Source of the DNA: Candidatus Acidiferrales bacterium | GTDB taxonomy: Bacteria > Acidobacteriota > Terriglobia > Acidiferrales > UBA7541 | Direction of reading: 5' to 3' | Length of the DNA: 64,000 nucleotides | Assembly: GCA_035934015.1 (NCBI GenBank) | Contig: DASYYH010000003.1 | Location: 372,001-436,000 of the forward strand | In this document: piece after piece, positions 33,290 to 44,019 of the stretch | Layout of the letters: every line of letters starts with the position of its first letter | Numbering within the stretch: position 1 is the first letter of the stretch | Program-made: the position numbers and the translations under genes | The notes under the pieces: model-generated | What the model was told of the DNA's origin: nothing | The model's input: only the letters and a program-made list of their open reading frames with translations | The model's database searches: none

Positions 33290-33600
33290 GACTGGTGATG
33301 AGTTGCGAGTCCACTGGTCAGGGAAAAGGGGCCTACCTGTGGCAGGCAAGCCCGGGCGGTAGCGTAAGGGCCGACCCACGAAGGGGCAGCGCCGAGACGA
33401 GGACACGCCGGGTTCTCGCGCTGCGCGCGACGGCCCGATGAATCCAATCGGGCCCTACAAAAGCGCAATGCGCCGACCTAGGAGATAGTCCCGGAGAAAA
33501 AGTGATAGGCGCGGGCGGGTCTCCCACCCCAAAAGCTCGAAATCAGCTTTTGGGGACCCCGTCAAGACCCGCCCCTACGAAGAACGCGGCTTGATCGCCT
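33290..33600. repeat. Intergenic mosaic of hairpin repeats, block A
   Basis: No gene is seen. It contains the palindrome CCTACCTGTGGCAGGCAAG (33338 area), a hairpin GGCCCGAT/ATCGGGCC followed by CTACAAAAG (33432-33463), and a nested hairpin at 33513-33574. That hairpin has outer arms GGGCGGGTCT/AGACCCGCCC and inner arms CCCCAAAAGCT/AGCTTTTGGGG, followed by CCTACGAAGA. The same units recur in the spacers near 34.5, 36.4 and 38.2 kb. Confidence 0.75.
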
Positions 33601-33609
33601 GAGCGCGAC

Positions 33610-34308
33610 CTAGGAATGCCCGAAGCGGCGGATGAACGGGCCGAGGCCGAGCAAGCCAGTGCCGAGAAGGAGCAACGAGGATGGCTCGGGAGTTGCGGAT
33701 GTAGACGTCCCGGTTACACTAACGTTATCCAATCCCAAGTCAAGCCCGCCAGGGAACTGCGCAGCCAAGTCCTCGAACTGCAAGGTCACATTGCTGTTGG
33801 TGGCCAGGAAGGTCATGCTTTCCCCTTGCCACGCCGTCCAATAACTACCGGAGGCCAGAGCTGTAAAATTCTGTGCCGAAGTCGACGAGCCGCTCAGAAA
33901 GGAAACCTGACCGACTGCACAGCAACCAACCTCCGAGGCAATATCAAAAGTGAGCATGTAAGAGTCGCCGACAACAAGTCCTGTCATGGTTTGCTGTATC
34001 GTGTAATCAGTGCCGGTACCGACTTCTCCAAGCACAAAAAACTGGTTACCAAAAGGGGTCGATGCGCCGAATGCGCCATTTGTGAGCCCCCAAGGGTAGG
34101 TACCATCGCTCGCCGGGATGAACCAGCCCGGTACGTCGTTGCCCACGAGACCCAATGTGTAGCTGCCGGGAGAGCCAAACGAACTCGCTTCGAAGCTGCC
34201 GTTAACGATAAATTGGTTTGCATGAGCTGGGGAGGCCAAAGCGCAGAAAAACAAAAACGCTACACCAGTTAGACGCGTTATGACGCGCAACAGAGAGTCT
34301 GTGGACAT
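33610..34308 (-). CDS. PEP-CTERM protein with a DUF642-like domain
   Basis: A 232-residue exported protein. GGAGG precedes ATG 34308. A signal peptide ends near AHA (residue 30). The mature domain (NQFIVNGSFEASSFG, PGWFIPASDG, NVTLQFEDLAAQ) is a beta sandwich of the kind seen in DUF642 and carbohydrate-binding proteins. The C-terminus is a sorting signal: TPEPSSLLLLGTGLLG, a hydrophobic helix and RRFG, recognised by an exosortase. No exosortase is in the window. It is probably placed on the cell surface or in the matrix. A pentanucleotide microsatellite lies 91 bases upstream. Confidence 0.85.
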   Translation of the reverse strand: MSTDSLLRVITRLTGVAFLFFCALASPAHANQFIVNGSFEASSFGSPGSYTLGLVGNDVPGWFIPASDGTYPWGLTNGAFGASTPFGNQFFVLGEVGTGTDYTIQQTMTGLVVGDSYMLTFDIASEVGCCAVGQVSFLSGSSTSAQNFTALASGSYWTAWQGESMTFLATNSNVTLQFEDLAAQFPGGLDLGLDNVSVTGTSTSATPEPSSLLLLGTGLLGLGPFIRRFGHS

Positions 34309-34398
34309 GACTTCCTCCGTATATTCCTAGATTCAAGAACTCAGGGCCGAAGGTCAAGCGTTTGATATGTTCGGAGGAGAGGCACGCAAGGGGCCAAA

Positions 34399-34426
34399 CT
34401 GTTCTGTTCTGTTCTGTTCTGTTCTG
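34399..34426. repeat. Pentanucleotide microsatellite (CTGTT)5
   Basis: Twenty-eight bases of perfect CTGTT repeats, about 5.6 units, lie upstream of the PEP-CTERM gene that starts at 34308. Such tracts are prone to slipped-strand changes. Confidence 0.9.
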
Positions 34427-34831
34427 AAAGGACTTAGCGCTAGCAGCAGAGCGGGCTTCTTAACGAGTTATGCAATTGCTTGCGGCCAAAATGCAGTAGA
34501 TTGCGACGACGAACAATTAGCTTGCAATGCGATGACACACAGTGCGGGTAAACCGGCCGCTACAAAAGCACACAGACTGAGAGCCTGCCTGCGGCAGGCA
34601 GGCCTGTGCCACCCAAAGCGGCGGCGGGCCACGGCACTCCAAAAGGGCAGCAGCAGGTTCCTCGTCGTCCCGACAAACTGCGTCGGGGCTCGCTCGGAAT
34701 GACAGACCAAGAGCCGAGGTGCCGTCGGACTAAGGCTGCTGGTCGCTTTCGCCGATACCCCGATAAATGCGATCGAGTCACACGGAGAAGCAGCCGCAGA
34801 GTCTCAAAAAACGAGACTCTGCGCTATACCC
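34427..34831. repeat. Intergenic mosaic of repeats, block B
   Basis: No gene is seen. It contains GCGGGTAAACCGGCCGCTACAAAAG-like sequence (about 34546-34567), the palindrome CCTGCCTGCGGCAGGCAGG (34583-34602), and a unit ending CTCGCTCGGAATGACA (34690-34701) of the type shared with blocks C and D. Confidence 0.7.
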
Positions 34832-35425
34832 TCAGTAGCGCGCGAAGCGGCGGATGAATGGGCCGAGGCCGAGCAAGCCGGTGCCGAGCAGCAGCAAGGA
34901 AGAGGGCTCAGGCGTGGGAATGTTGGCCCCAGGGTCGGCGATGATCACATTGGCAGAGGCCGTCTGAAAGACGGGCGCGCTGCAGTTCGGGCAAGTGTAT
35001 CCAATACTCAAACCAACTGTGTTGATGCCATAGTCCCCGTCGGTTTCGCCTACGTCCGAAGTAGAAAAATTCCAGTCGAAGCCGCAAGAGGCGCCCGAAG
35101 CAAGGCTAGACACAGCCAAGCAGGATCCTCCGAGCGAGTCGAAGGTGAGGGCCGTCGCGTCCGTAGGGTCTCCTGAGCCGGGCGACAAAGTCGCGTTACT
35201 CAAGAAGGCCTGACTATTGCCCGAAAAAGCAAAAATGGTGTTGTTGGTGTTGTTGGTTACGGTCCAATTGAGGGTAATCAAATTTCCTTCAGTGACGGTG
35301 AGCGGTCCTGGGTTGAGGGTTATGGTCACGCTACCTGCCGCGGCTGGACGAGGAGAGATAAAGAAAAAGAAAACTGCAACTCCGAACAGGTATGACGCCA
35401 GCCGAAGCAATCGTGTCCTGAGCAT
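34832..35425 (-). CDS. PEP-CTERM protein, tandem paralogue 1
   Basis: A 197-residue exported protein from ATG 35425, with AAGGAG upstream. A signal peptide is followed by AAGSVTITLNPGPLTVTEGN and ITLNWTVTNNTNNTIF. This strand-rich domain matches the neighbouring gene at 35436 closely. Pairs of Cys (SCLAV, SCGFDW and CPNC) suggest disulfides. The C-terminal PEP-CTERM signal TPEPSSLLLLGTGLLG ends in RRFARY. Probably the later member of a two-gene tandem duplication; the two genes are 10 bases apart. Surface-associated; specific role unknown. Confidence 0.85.
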   Translation of the reverse strand: MLRTRLLRLASYLFGVAVFFFFISPRPAAAGSVTITLNPGPLTVTEGNLITLNWTVTNNTNNTIFAFSGNSQAFLSNATLSPGSGDPTDATALTFDSLGGSCLAVSSLASGASCGFDWNFSTSDVGETDGDYGINTVGLSIGYTCPNCSAPVFQTASANVIIADPGANIPTPEPSSLLLLGTGLLGLGPFIRRFARY

Positions 35426-35435
35426 AGGTTTCTCC

Positions 35436-36074
35436 TTAGCTTGTGCGTGCCAAAAGACGAATGAGCGGCTCGAGACCCTTCGCGGCGAGCAGGCCGAGGA
35501 GGCCGGTACCGAGGAGGAGCAATGAGGAGGGCTCCGGTGTTGCGCTTGGGTCTGACGACCTGACGAAAGCCGAGGAGTTGACGGGCCTGAAATATCCGCC
35601 AGGAGTGTAGAAAGGGTCGGTATCGCCAAGACAATTTGGGCAATCGTACTCGAAGATTGCGATGACCTGGTCAATGGCGAAGTCCGAGTTTTCCTTTTCC
35701 CCGGTAGTTGAGCCCGCGGTAAAGGTGAACGAGAGAGTGCAGTTGGCACCGTTGCTCAGGCTCGACTCTGACGAACACGTTCCTGAGAAAATGCCGGTTG
35801 CGAAGTCAAGATCGTCAGACGAGTCGCCGGAAATTGAGACGCCCTGATAGCCGACGATGAACTGTGGCAGGCCGTCGCCGAAAATCGTTGAACCCGTGTT
35901 GTTGGTAACGGTGTAGTTGAGCGTAATGTTGTTGCCCTCAGTGACGGTGAGGGGGCCAGGGTTCAGTGTTATGGTGACATTGCCCGCGGAGGCGCGTCGC
36001 GGAGCCACGAAGGCACAGAGAACGACAAGGCTCAAAAATCCGACGACGAAGCGAATCGGCCCAAAGTTAGTCAT
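35436..36074 (-). CDS. PEP-CTERM protein, tandem paralogue 2
   Basis: A 212-residue exported protein from ATG 36074 (GGAG upstream; 36101 is a weaker start). Signal peptide, then AGNVTITLNPGPLTVTEGN and ITLNYTVTNNTGSTIF, nearly the same as the adjacent gene. CSSESSLSNGANC and CPNC again carry Cys pairs. The C-terminus TPEPSSLLLLGTGLLG is followed by LLAAKGLEPLIRLLART, a longer hydrophobic tail than in the other two PEP-CTERM genes. Likely co-transcribed with the gene at 34832. Processing needs an exosortase encoded elsewhere. Confidence 0.85.
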   Translation of the reverse strand: MTNFGPIRFVVGFLSLVVLCAFVAPRRASAGNVTITLNPGPLTVTEGNNITLNYTVTNNTGSTIFGDGLPQFIVGYQGVSISGDSSDDLDFATGIFSGTCSSESSLSNGANCTLSFTFTAGSTTGEKENSDFAIDQVIAIFEYDCPNCLGDTDPFYTPGGYFRPVNSSAFVRSSDPSATPEPSSLLLLGTGLLGLLAAKGLEPLIRLLARTS

Positions 36075-36776
36075 GAAACTTCTCCGTTGGTGGATGCGCA
36101 CAAAACACCTGTACGCGGACAGAACGCGAGCACGCTAGGAACCATATCCTATTCTGCTGTACGGAAACGGTTTAGCGAACGGATTAGGCCACGCAACTGC
36201 ATCGTTCTGCGGTCATGATGCACTAGCTTGCATAGTCAGGGATGAAAAGACGGCACAATGCAAATATCAAGACAGGTACCCCACCCTTCGCGCCTTCTTC
36301 ATGTTGGGCCGCATGCCGCATCCCGGGCGCGAAGGATGGGGCATTCGCCGCTTCCTCGCCTGCCTAGGCGGGCAAGTTCGGAATGACAATGAAAGTGCGC
36401 GGGGTAAAACTGCTGCGCGACTCGGGGAGTCGCGACGGGCGCAGCAAGCAGCGCCCCTACGAAGACGTTCCAGAAACTAGGTGACTTCCGGCGGGATGCG
36501 CGTATTGCTTGCGTCCCAAAGAATAAAGTAGAGAGCAGAGAGTCTCGCAGGACGCGATACGGCGCATCGTCCGCCCAGGCGGATAGACGCGGGCAGGGCC
36601 CTTCTTTTGTCAGGATAAACAAGCCCTGCCCTTACGAAAGTGAAAAGCAGATCCCTGCCTACGGCAGGCAAGACTCACCGGTCGGATAAGTCGGGACAAA
36701 AACCAACTGCAGATTCCTCGTCGTCGCACGCCGCTTCGCGGCGGGCAAAACACTCCTCGGAATGACAAAACAGGGC
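36075..36776. repeat. Intergenic mosaic of repeats, block C
   Basis: About 700 bases without a gene. It holds TACCCCACCC...GCGAAGGATGGGG (36279-36344), GGCGGGCAAGTTCGGAATGACA (36367-36388 region), hairpins followed by CTACGAAGA (36437-36466) and CTTACGAAAG (36591-36640), CTGCCTACGGCAGGCAAG (36654 area) and a GCAGATTCCTCGTCG...GGAATGACA unit (36709-36768). Confidence 0.75.
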
Positions 36777-38383
<1,607 letters not shown>

Positions 38384-39562
38384 CTAGCGCGAGGCGACGA
38401 CGGCCGCGGGAAGGCCGGCTTCCTTGCGAATGGCGTCGGCGCGATCCGTCTTTTCCCACGTGAAGCCCGGCCCCGTGCGGCCAAAATGACCGTAGCTGGC
38501 GGTGGCGCGATAAATCGGCCGGCGAAGGTTCAGCGTCTCGATAATTCCCTTCGGATTGAGCGCGAACGTGCTGCGAATCAGCTCCGTGATTTGAGGATCG
38601 GGAATCGTGCCAGTGCCGAACGTGTCGGCCATGACGGAAACAGGCTCGGCGACGCCGATGGCATAAGCCAATTGAACTTCGACCTTACGCGCGACGCCCG
38701 CGGCGACGAGATTCTTGGCGATGTAACGCGCCATGTAGCAGGCAGAGCGATCCACCTTGGTCGGATCCTTGCCGGAGAGAGCGCCGCCGCCATGACGGCC
38801 GTAACCGCCGTAAGTATCCACGATGATTTTTCGGCCCGTAAGACCCGCGTCGCCCATGGGACCACCGATGACGAAGCGGCCAGTGGGATTGATGTGAAAC
38901 TTGGTGTGCTTATCGATCATCGAAGCGGGAACGACGGGGCGAATGACTTCGTTGATGATGGCCTGATGCAAATCCTGATTGGAAACGGAGTCGCTGTGCT
39001 GCGTGGAGATGACCACACAATCGACGCGCGCAGGACGGCCGTTGATGTATTCAATGGTGACCTGGGATTTGCCGTCGGGACGAAGGAAGTCAGCGATTCC
39101 CTGCTTGCGAACGTGAGCGAGGCGATGAGTGAGCTGATGCGCGAGCTGAATGGGCATGGGCATCAGCTCTTCGGTCTCGTCGCAGGCGAAGCCGAACATC
39201 AGGCCCTGGTCGCCCGCGCCGCCGGTGTCAACACCCATGGCGATGTCGCCGGACTGCTTCTTGATCGCGGAGATGACGCCGCAAGTGTCGGCGTCGAAGC
39301 CATATTTTGCGCGTGTGTAGCCGACGTCGCGAATGACCTGGCGGGCGAGGTCGGAGAAATCAACGTAGGTCTTGGTGGTGATTTCGCCAGCGACGACGAC
39401 GAGGCCGGTGGTGACGAGCGTTTCGCAAGCGACGCGGCCCATGGGGTCGTCCTGCATGACGGCGTCGAGGACGGCGTCGGAGATCTGGTCGGCAATTTTA
39501 TCGGGATGACCTTCAGTAACGGATTCGGAAGTGAATAAAAACTTTTCTTCTGGACGTGTCAA
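38384..39562 (-). CDS. metK: S-adenosylmethionine synthase
   Basis: A 392-residue enzyme making S-adenosylmethionine from methionine and ATP. I chose TTG 39562, six bases after AAGGAG, over the longer frame to 39592; this gives the normal family length. Motifs: [20 protein letters not shown] at the N-terminus, [16 protein letters not shown] (residues 114-129), the P-loop-like [17 protein letters not shown] and [17 protein letters not shown] promoter at 39637-39665 lies about 75 bases upstream. ahcY follows downstream. Confidence 0.95.
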   Translation of the reverse strand: MTRPEEKFLFTSESVTEGHPDKIADQISDAVLDAVMQDDPMGRVACETLVTTGLVVVAGEITTKTYVDFSDLARQVIRDVGYTRAKYGFDADTCGVISAIKKQSGDIAMGVDTGGAGDQGLMFGFACDETEELMPMPIQLAHQLTHRLAHVRKQGIADFLRPDGKSQVTIEYINGRPARVDCVVISTQHSDSVSNQDLHQAIINEVIRPVVPASMIDKHTKFHINPTGRFVIGGPMGDAGLTGRKIIVDTYGGYGRHGGGALSGKDPTKVDRSACYMARYIAKNLVAAGVARKVEVQLAYAIGVAEPVSVMADTFGTGTIPDPQITELIRSTFALNPKGIIETLNLRRPIYRATASYGHFGRTGPGFTWEKTDRADAIRKEAGLPAAVVASR

Positions 39563-39636
39563 CACAGTCTCCTTCGTCGCATTGGAAGGCAAATTAATGG
39601 CCTATACGCACGAAATTGCGGGAACCACAATAAAAA

Positions 39637-39665
39637 AGGCTAACATCGCGGAAAGGGAGTGTCAA
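39637..39665 (-). promoter_or_regulatory. Promoter for metK
   Basis: On the minus strand TTGACA (39665-39660) is followed by a 17-base spacer and TAGCCT (39642-39637). The -35 box is perfect and the -10 box weak. No SAM-binding riboswitch was recognised in the leader. Confidence 0.5.
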
Positions 39666-39791
39666 CGCCTTGCAGCGAAAGGGCTTAATTCATGGCTTAA
39701 CGGCGAAATTCAGGCGCTGAAAAGTACACACCGCTTAAGACGAATTCTAAGCAGAGCAAGAAAACCGAAAGAAATTGCACTTTGTTGAGAC

Positions 39792-40953
39792 TTAGCTTTC
39801 GAGGTCTTCCGCTGCTGGCGGCGGGGCGCCGGTGCGGCGCCAGAGCAAGTAGCCGCGGATGAATTCGTCAATGTCGCCATCGAGAACACGGCTCACGTTG
39901 CCCTCTTCGATTTTTGTGCGGTGATCCTTGATGAGCTGATAGGGCTGAAGAACGTAGGAACGAATCTGGCTGCCGAAGCTGATTTCGGGTTTGGATTCGT
40001 CGAGCTTGCGTGTTTCCTCGCGGCGCTTTTCGATTTCGCGCTCGTAGAGCTGCGAACGAAGAATTTTCATGGCCAGCTCGCGATTTTTATGCTGGCTGCG
40101 CTCGTTCTGGCACTGGACGACGATGCCCGTCGGGAAATGCGTGATGCGGACGGCGGTCTCTACCTTATTGACGTTCTGGCCGCCGTGGCCCCCGGCGCGA
40201 AACGTGTCGATGCGAATTTCATCGGGCTTGACGACGATTTCGATGGTGTCGTCGATTTCAGGAATCGCGAAAACAGAAGCGAATGACGTGTGGCGGCGCG
40301 CGGCTTGATCAAACGGCGAAATGCGCACGAGGCGATGGACGCCGCTTTCGCCGGAGAGCAAACCGTAAGCGTTTTCGCCTTCCATACGCACCGTGGCAGA
40401 TTTGATGCCGGCTTCTTCACCGGGAGTCGAATCGATGACGGAGGCGCGTATTCCCTTCCCTTCCGCCCAGCGAAGATACATGCGCAGGAGCATCTCGGCC
40501 CAATCCTGCGACTCCGTGCCGCCAGCACCGGGCTTGATGGTCAAGATGGCGTTGCGCGCGTCGTTGGGGCCGGAGAGCAGCGTTTGCGTTTCGAGTTCGG
40601 CGATGAATTTATCGGCGGCGGCGAGCTCGGCGCTGATGTCTTTCAAGACGGATTCGCGCTGCGAAGCGTCGGACTCCTCGTGCGCCATGTGGAAATAGGT
40701 TTCGATGTCGCTGACGATGCGATTGAGTTTGTCTTCCGAGGCGATGACCGTTTCGGCGCGCTTGCGCTGCTGGAGAATGGCCTGAGCCTTCTCCTGATCG
40801 TTCCAGAACGCGGGATCGTTGACTTTGACGTCGAGAGATTTCAGGAGTTCGCGGCTGGCGGGGACGTCAAAGATAGCTCCGCACGAGGTCGATACGCTTC
40901 CGGAGTTCTTCGAAGCGGGTTTGCAGGTCTTCGATGTGAAGGGCTATGGGCAT
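39792..40953 (-). CDS. prfB: Peptide chain release factor 2 (with programmed +1 frameshift)
   Basis: Release factor that ends translation at UGA and UAA. The first reading frame starts at ATG 40953 and encodes 28 residues (ending LVRSYL) before an in-frame TGA at 40869-40867. Translation continues in the +1 frame from GAC at 40868 to the stop at 39792, giving about 386 residues. The main frame holds [19 protein letters not shown] with the catalytic GGQ, and the codon-recognition region around [16 protein letters not shown] and [13 protein letters not shown]. It lies between lnt and metK in a same-strand series. Confidence 0.93.
40863..40886 (-). promoter_or_regulatory. prfB +1 frameshift site
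   Basis: On the minus strand the mRNA reads GCGGAGC-TAT-CTT-TGA-C: the slippery CTT before the TGA stop and C context are the canonical site, with GGAG a few bases upstream acting as internal Shine-Dalgarno. Low RF2 favours shifting, which restores RF2 synthesis. Confidence 0.92.
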
Positions 40954-41004
40954 GGTCTGATTTTACATGCGAAACGGGAAAATCGAAACTGGGTCATATT
41001 GCGG

Positions 41005-42531
41005 TCAGTTTAGGGAGTGATGACGCTTCAAACCCCATGCGAGCAACACGAGCGAAGCGAGCACGCAGAGCCAGGCGAACCAGTTGCCGAAGCGGACATA
41101 CAACGTGCGATCGGACCGAAAGGCGTAGGGCGCGTCGAGTTCGCCGCGGATATAGGGCTTAAGACGCGCGACGATGCGGCCATAGGGATCGACATCGACC
41201 GTGAAGCCCGTGTTCGTGTCGCGCAACAGCCACCGGCGACTTTCCACAGCGCGAACGCGAGCCATCATCAGATGTTGCGCCGGCGCGGAGGAGCGGCCGA
41301 ACCAGCCGTCATTGGAGATATTGATGAGCAATTGCGCGCCTCGGCCGGCGAAATTGCGAATCTCGCCGGGGAAAATTGCTTCGTAACAGATGAAAACGCT
41401 GAAACGGCCGCCGGGGAGCGCGCCGACGGAATATTCGCGGCCGGGCGTGAAATCGCCGATGCTGTCGATGAGGCTGTGCGCGAAGAAAAGATATTTGCGG
41501 AGCGGAACGTATTCGCCGAAAGGAACGAGATGAATTTTGTCGTAGGTGAAAAGGCGCTGACCCGCGGGACCAAGCAAGACGGCGCTATTGGACGCGAGCC
41601 ATTGACGATTCGGGCCGAGTTTCCAATCGACAACGCCAACGAGAAAATCATTGTTCGAGTTACTGGCGATGCCGCTAGCGATGGCGGCAAATTTGCGATC
41701 CTGGAAACTGAATGGAGCGGGCACTTCGGGCCAGATGATAACGCCGGGCGTCTGCCGAGCCGCCTGTATGCTGATGGATTCGAGTTGTGCCATGTCCGCG
41801 GCGTGCAATTGCATCCAGTTGGGTGGATAGATTTCCTCCTGCGCGAAATTGGTTTGCACGAGATGAGCAATGTGATCCGCTTTCGCTTGCGGAACGAAAT
41901 GCGGGCCAACTGCGGCAACGGCGATGAGAGCTATTGTTGTGCCGATGACGATGCGACGGCTTTTCGATGACGGCGAAGCGACAGTCCACGCGAGCAACGC
42001 GTTGAATGCGACGACGACGGCCGAGAGACCATAAATCCCCGTGAGGCTGCAAATCTGGACGAGCGCCAGATTTCCGGAAACGGCGTAGCCAATCAAATTC
42101 CACGGAAAACCGATGATGGGCAAATGCGCGCGCGCGAACTCAAGCGTGACCCAAAGGAAAGGAGCCATCGCACATGCCACGAAAACGCTCGATTTACCGA
42201 GGCGCGTGATGCACAGCGCGAAAATGATTGGAAAAACTGTGCCGGCAAGAGTCATGAGTCCCAGGATTCCGACGGCGGCGAGCCAACTGATGTTGCTGCC
42301 ATACTGCTTCATTACCGTGGCGATCCAGGGCACAGCGAGGGGATAAAAAAGAGCGCCATTGATGAAGCCACAGAGCGCTGCGACACGCGGGCGCGCGCCG
42401 AGCGTGGCGAGAATCAGAAACGTTACAGCGACCCACGCGAGCAGCGACAGATTGTAATTTGGAAACGACAGAGGGAGCGCGATGCCGGAAGCTACGGCAA
42501 GTCCCAAGCGAACCGGCGAAGAGAAATTCAT
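41005..42531 (-). CDS. lnt: Apolipoprotein N-acyltransferase
   Basis: A 508-residue inner-membrane enzyme that adds the third acyl chain to lipoproteins. Residues 1-210 hold about six or seven membrane helices; the nitrilase-like domain follows. The catalytic triad is visible: Glu269 in IIWPEVPAPF, Lys332 in YDKIHLVPFGEYVP and Cys382 in FICYEAIFP. A final helix lies at about residues 485-503. Length is normal. Its ATG directly follows the SPOR gene stop with no gap, which indicates tight coupling. prfB follows after 51 bases. Confidence 0.95.
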   Translation of the reverse strand: MNFSSPVRLGLAVASGIALPLSFPNYNLSLLAWVAVTFLILATLGARPRVAALCGFINGALFYPLAVPWIATVMKQYGSNISWLAAVGILGLMTLAGTVFPIIFALCITRLGKSSVFVACAMAPFLWVTLEFARAHLPIIGFPWNLIGYAVSGNLALVQICSLTGIYGLSAVVVAFNALLAWTVASPSSKSRRIVIGTTIALIAVAAVGPHFVPQAKADHIAHLVQTNFAQEEIYPPNWMQLHAADMAQLESISIQAARQTPGVIIWPEVPAPFSFQDRKFAAIASGIASNSNNDFLVGVVDWKLGPNRQWLASNSAVLLGPAGQRLFTYDKIHLVPFGEYVPLRKYLFFAHSLIDSIGDFTPGREYSVGALPGGRFSVFICYEAIFPGEIRNFAGRGAQLLINISNDGWFGRSSAPAQHLMMARVRAVESRRWLLRDTNTGFTVDVDPYGRIVARLKPYIRGELDAPYAFRSDRTLYVRFGNWFAWLCVLASLVLLAWGLKRHHSLN

Positions 42532-43197
42532 TCAGCGCCGGAAAATGGCTTTGAATCCCTCGCGCTGGAGCGATTGCTTAGCCTTGTCGCCAACAGCCTG
42601 ATTGGGAAACGGGCCGACCTGGACGCGATAGAAATTGTCCGAGGTGGGAGCGAGGACGAACGCAGGAAATCCCTTTTGCTGTAGGGCATCGGCCAAAGCC
42701 AAAGCGTCCCCTTCGCTGCGCAGAGCACCGACCTGGAGAACGATGGCGTTGCGCGACATGCGCGGCGGACGAAAACGAGCCGGCGGCTGAACGACAGACG
42801 CAGGACGCGAAGCCGGAGCAACCGATGACGGCGATGCATTCACGCGGGCCGGCACGGAAGCGGATGCGGTTGCGTGGCTCGATGCAGCCGAAGAAGGCTT
42901 CAAAGGAATGTCGGCGCTTTTCTTATTCGAATAGAAATCCCATTCGGGCGAAGATGGCGGCTGCGCGGCGGGAGCTGTGGCGCTGCGAGATGCGGCGGCT
43001 TCAGAGGGCGCGACGGATTTATCGAGAGTAGCGGCCTCGACAGGCGTATTGCCGTACTGCGTCTTGCCCATGACGTAGCCGAGCGTGAAAAAGACGCAGC
43101 AGAGCAACACCACGCCCAAAAACAAACCGATCAGATGACGACCTTCCAGAACCCGGTCGCCGCCGCCTCGCTTGGAATGACCACTCGCCATATTCAA
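42532..43197 (-). CDS. SPOR-domain membrane protein
   Basis: A 221-residue protein. One membrane helix (residues 21-43, HLIGLFLGVVLLCCVFFTLGYV) anchors a low-complexity Pro/Ala/Ser linker (about 50-145) and a C-terminal SPOR domain (ALRSEGDALALADALQQKGF then FYRVQVGPFP). SPOR domains bind glycan strands lacking stem peptides and bring proteins to the septum. Start TTG 43197 has GGGGAG upstream; ATG 43191 is an alternative two codons in. It sits between the slipin and lnt genes, consistent with a cell-envelope operon. Confidence 0.85.
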   Translation of the reverse strand: MNMASGHSKRGGGDRVLEGRHLIGLFLGVVLLCCVFFTLGYVMGKTQYGNTPVEAATLDKSVAPSEAAASRSATAPAAQPPSSPEWDFYSNKKSADIPLKPSSAASSHATASASVPARVNASPSSVAPASRPASVVQPPARFRPPRMSRNAIVLQVGALRSEGDALALADALQQKGFPAFVLAPTSDNFYRVQVGPFPNQAVGDKAKQSLQREGFKAIFRR

Positions 43198-43212
43198 CCG
43201 CGCTCCCCAAAT

Positions 43213-43977
43213 TTATTTGTTCAGACCCGGCTTGAGCCACTGACCGATCAAGTCGATGGGTACAGGGAAAATCACCGTGGTGTTTTTCTCTGTGCCGATT
43301 TCCTGCAGCGTCTGCAAGTACCGAAGCTGCACAGAAACCGGCTGCCGCTGCAGCGCCTCGGCCGCTTCCGCGAGCTTCGCGGAAGCCTGCAATTCGCCAT
43401 CAGCATTGATAATTTTGGCGCGGCGTTCGCGCTCCGCTTCGGCCTGCCGCGCGATGGCGCGCTGCATGTTGTCCGGAATATCGACTTGTTTGACCTCAAC
43501 CTTCGTTACCTTAATACCCCAAGGCTCGGTATCCAGGTCAAGGATTGTTTGCAATTTCGAGTTTACCTTTTCGCGCTCGGAGAGAACGTCGTCCAACTCG
43601 AACTGGCCGACGACGCTGCGGAGGTTGGTCTGCGCGAGCTGCGAAGTGGCGTAGAGATAATTCTGGACCTGAGAGATGGCGAGGTTGGCGTCCACGACGC
43701 GGAAATAGCAGACAGCGTTCACTTTTGCCGAGACGTTGTCTTTGGTGATGACATCCTGCGGCGGGACATCGAGCGTTTCGACGCGCAGAGAAACGCGAAT
43801 GAGCTTGTCGATGGGCGAAAAAATGAGGACGAGGCCGGGACCCTTCGGCGCAGGCATCATGCGGCCCAGGCGAAGGACGACGCCGCGTTCCCATTCCTTG
43901 ATGACGTTGATGCAATTGAAAAGCCAGATCAGAAAAATAAAGATGGCGATACCGGCAGCGGTCATCACGAGATTCAT
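43213..43977 (-). CDS. SPFH/slipin-family membrane protein
   Basis: A 254-residue stomatin-like protein. An N-terminal hydrophobic hairpin (residues 3-22) is followed by the SPFH domain (VVLRLGRMMPAPKGPGLVL, VSAKVNAVCYFRVVDAN), then the helix-rich part (ARQAEAERERRAKIINADGEL) and KNTTVIFPVPIDLI. Slipins form oligomers in lipid patches. The gene immediately follows the NfeD-type protease gene, the standard NfeD/slipin pair. In an archaeal homologue the protease cuts the slipin tail. GGAGG precedes the ATG. Confidence 0.92.
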   Translation of the reverse strand: MNLVMTAAGIAIFIFLIWLFNCINVIKEWERGVVLRLGRMMPAPKGPGLVLIFSPIDKLIRVSLRVETLDVPPQDVITKDNVSAKVNAVCYFRVVDANLAISQVQNYLYATSQLAQTNLRSVVGQFELDDVLSEREKVNSKLQTILDLDTEPWGIKVTKVEVKQVDIPDNMQRAIARQAEAERERRAKIINADGELQASAKLAEAAEALQRQPVSVQLRYLQTLQEIGTEKNTTVIFPVPIDLIGQWLKPGLNK

Positions 43978-44019
43978 CGTATCCTCCGAACTTCTCTCTA
44001 TTCTCCGAGCAGCAACGAA

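Noticed and set aside
38486-39538. A plus-strand open frame of 350 codons
   Set aside because: It is the shadow of metK.
39563-39660. Possible SAM or SAH riboswitch in the metK leader
   Set aside because: I could not find the paired regions of known SAM or SAH aptamers.
39531-39788. Small plus-strand frame upstream of metK
   Set aside because: It overlaps the metK leader and promoter and shows no protein-like pattern or ribosome site.
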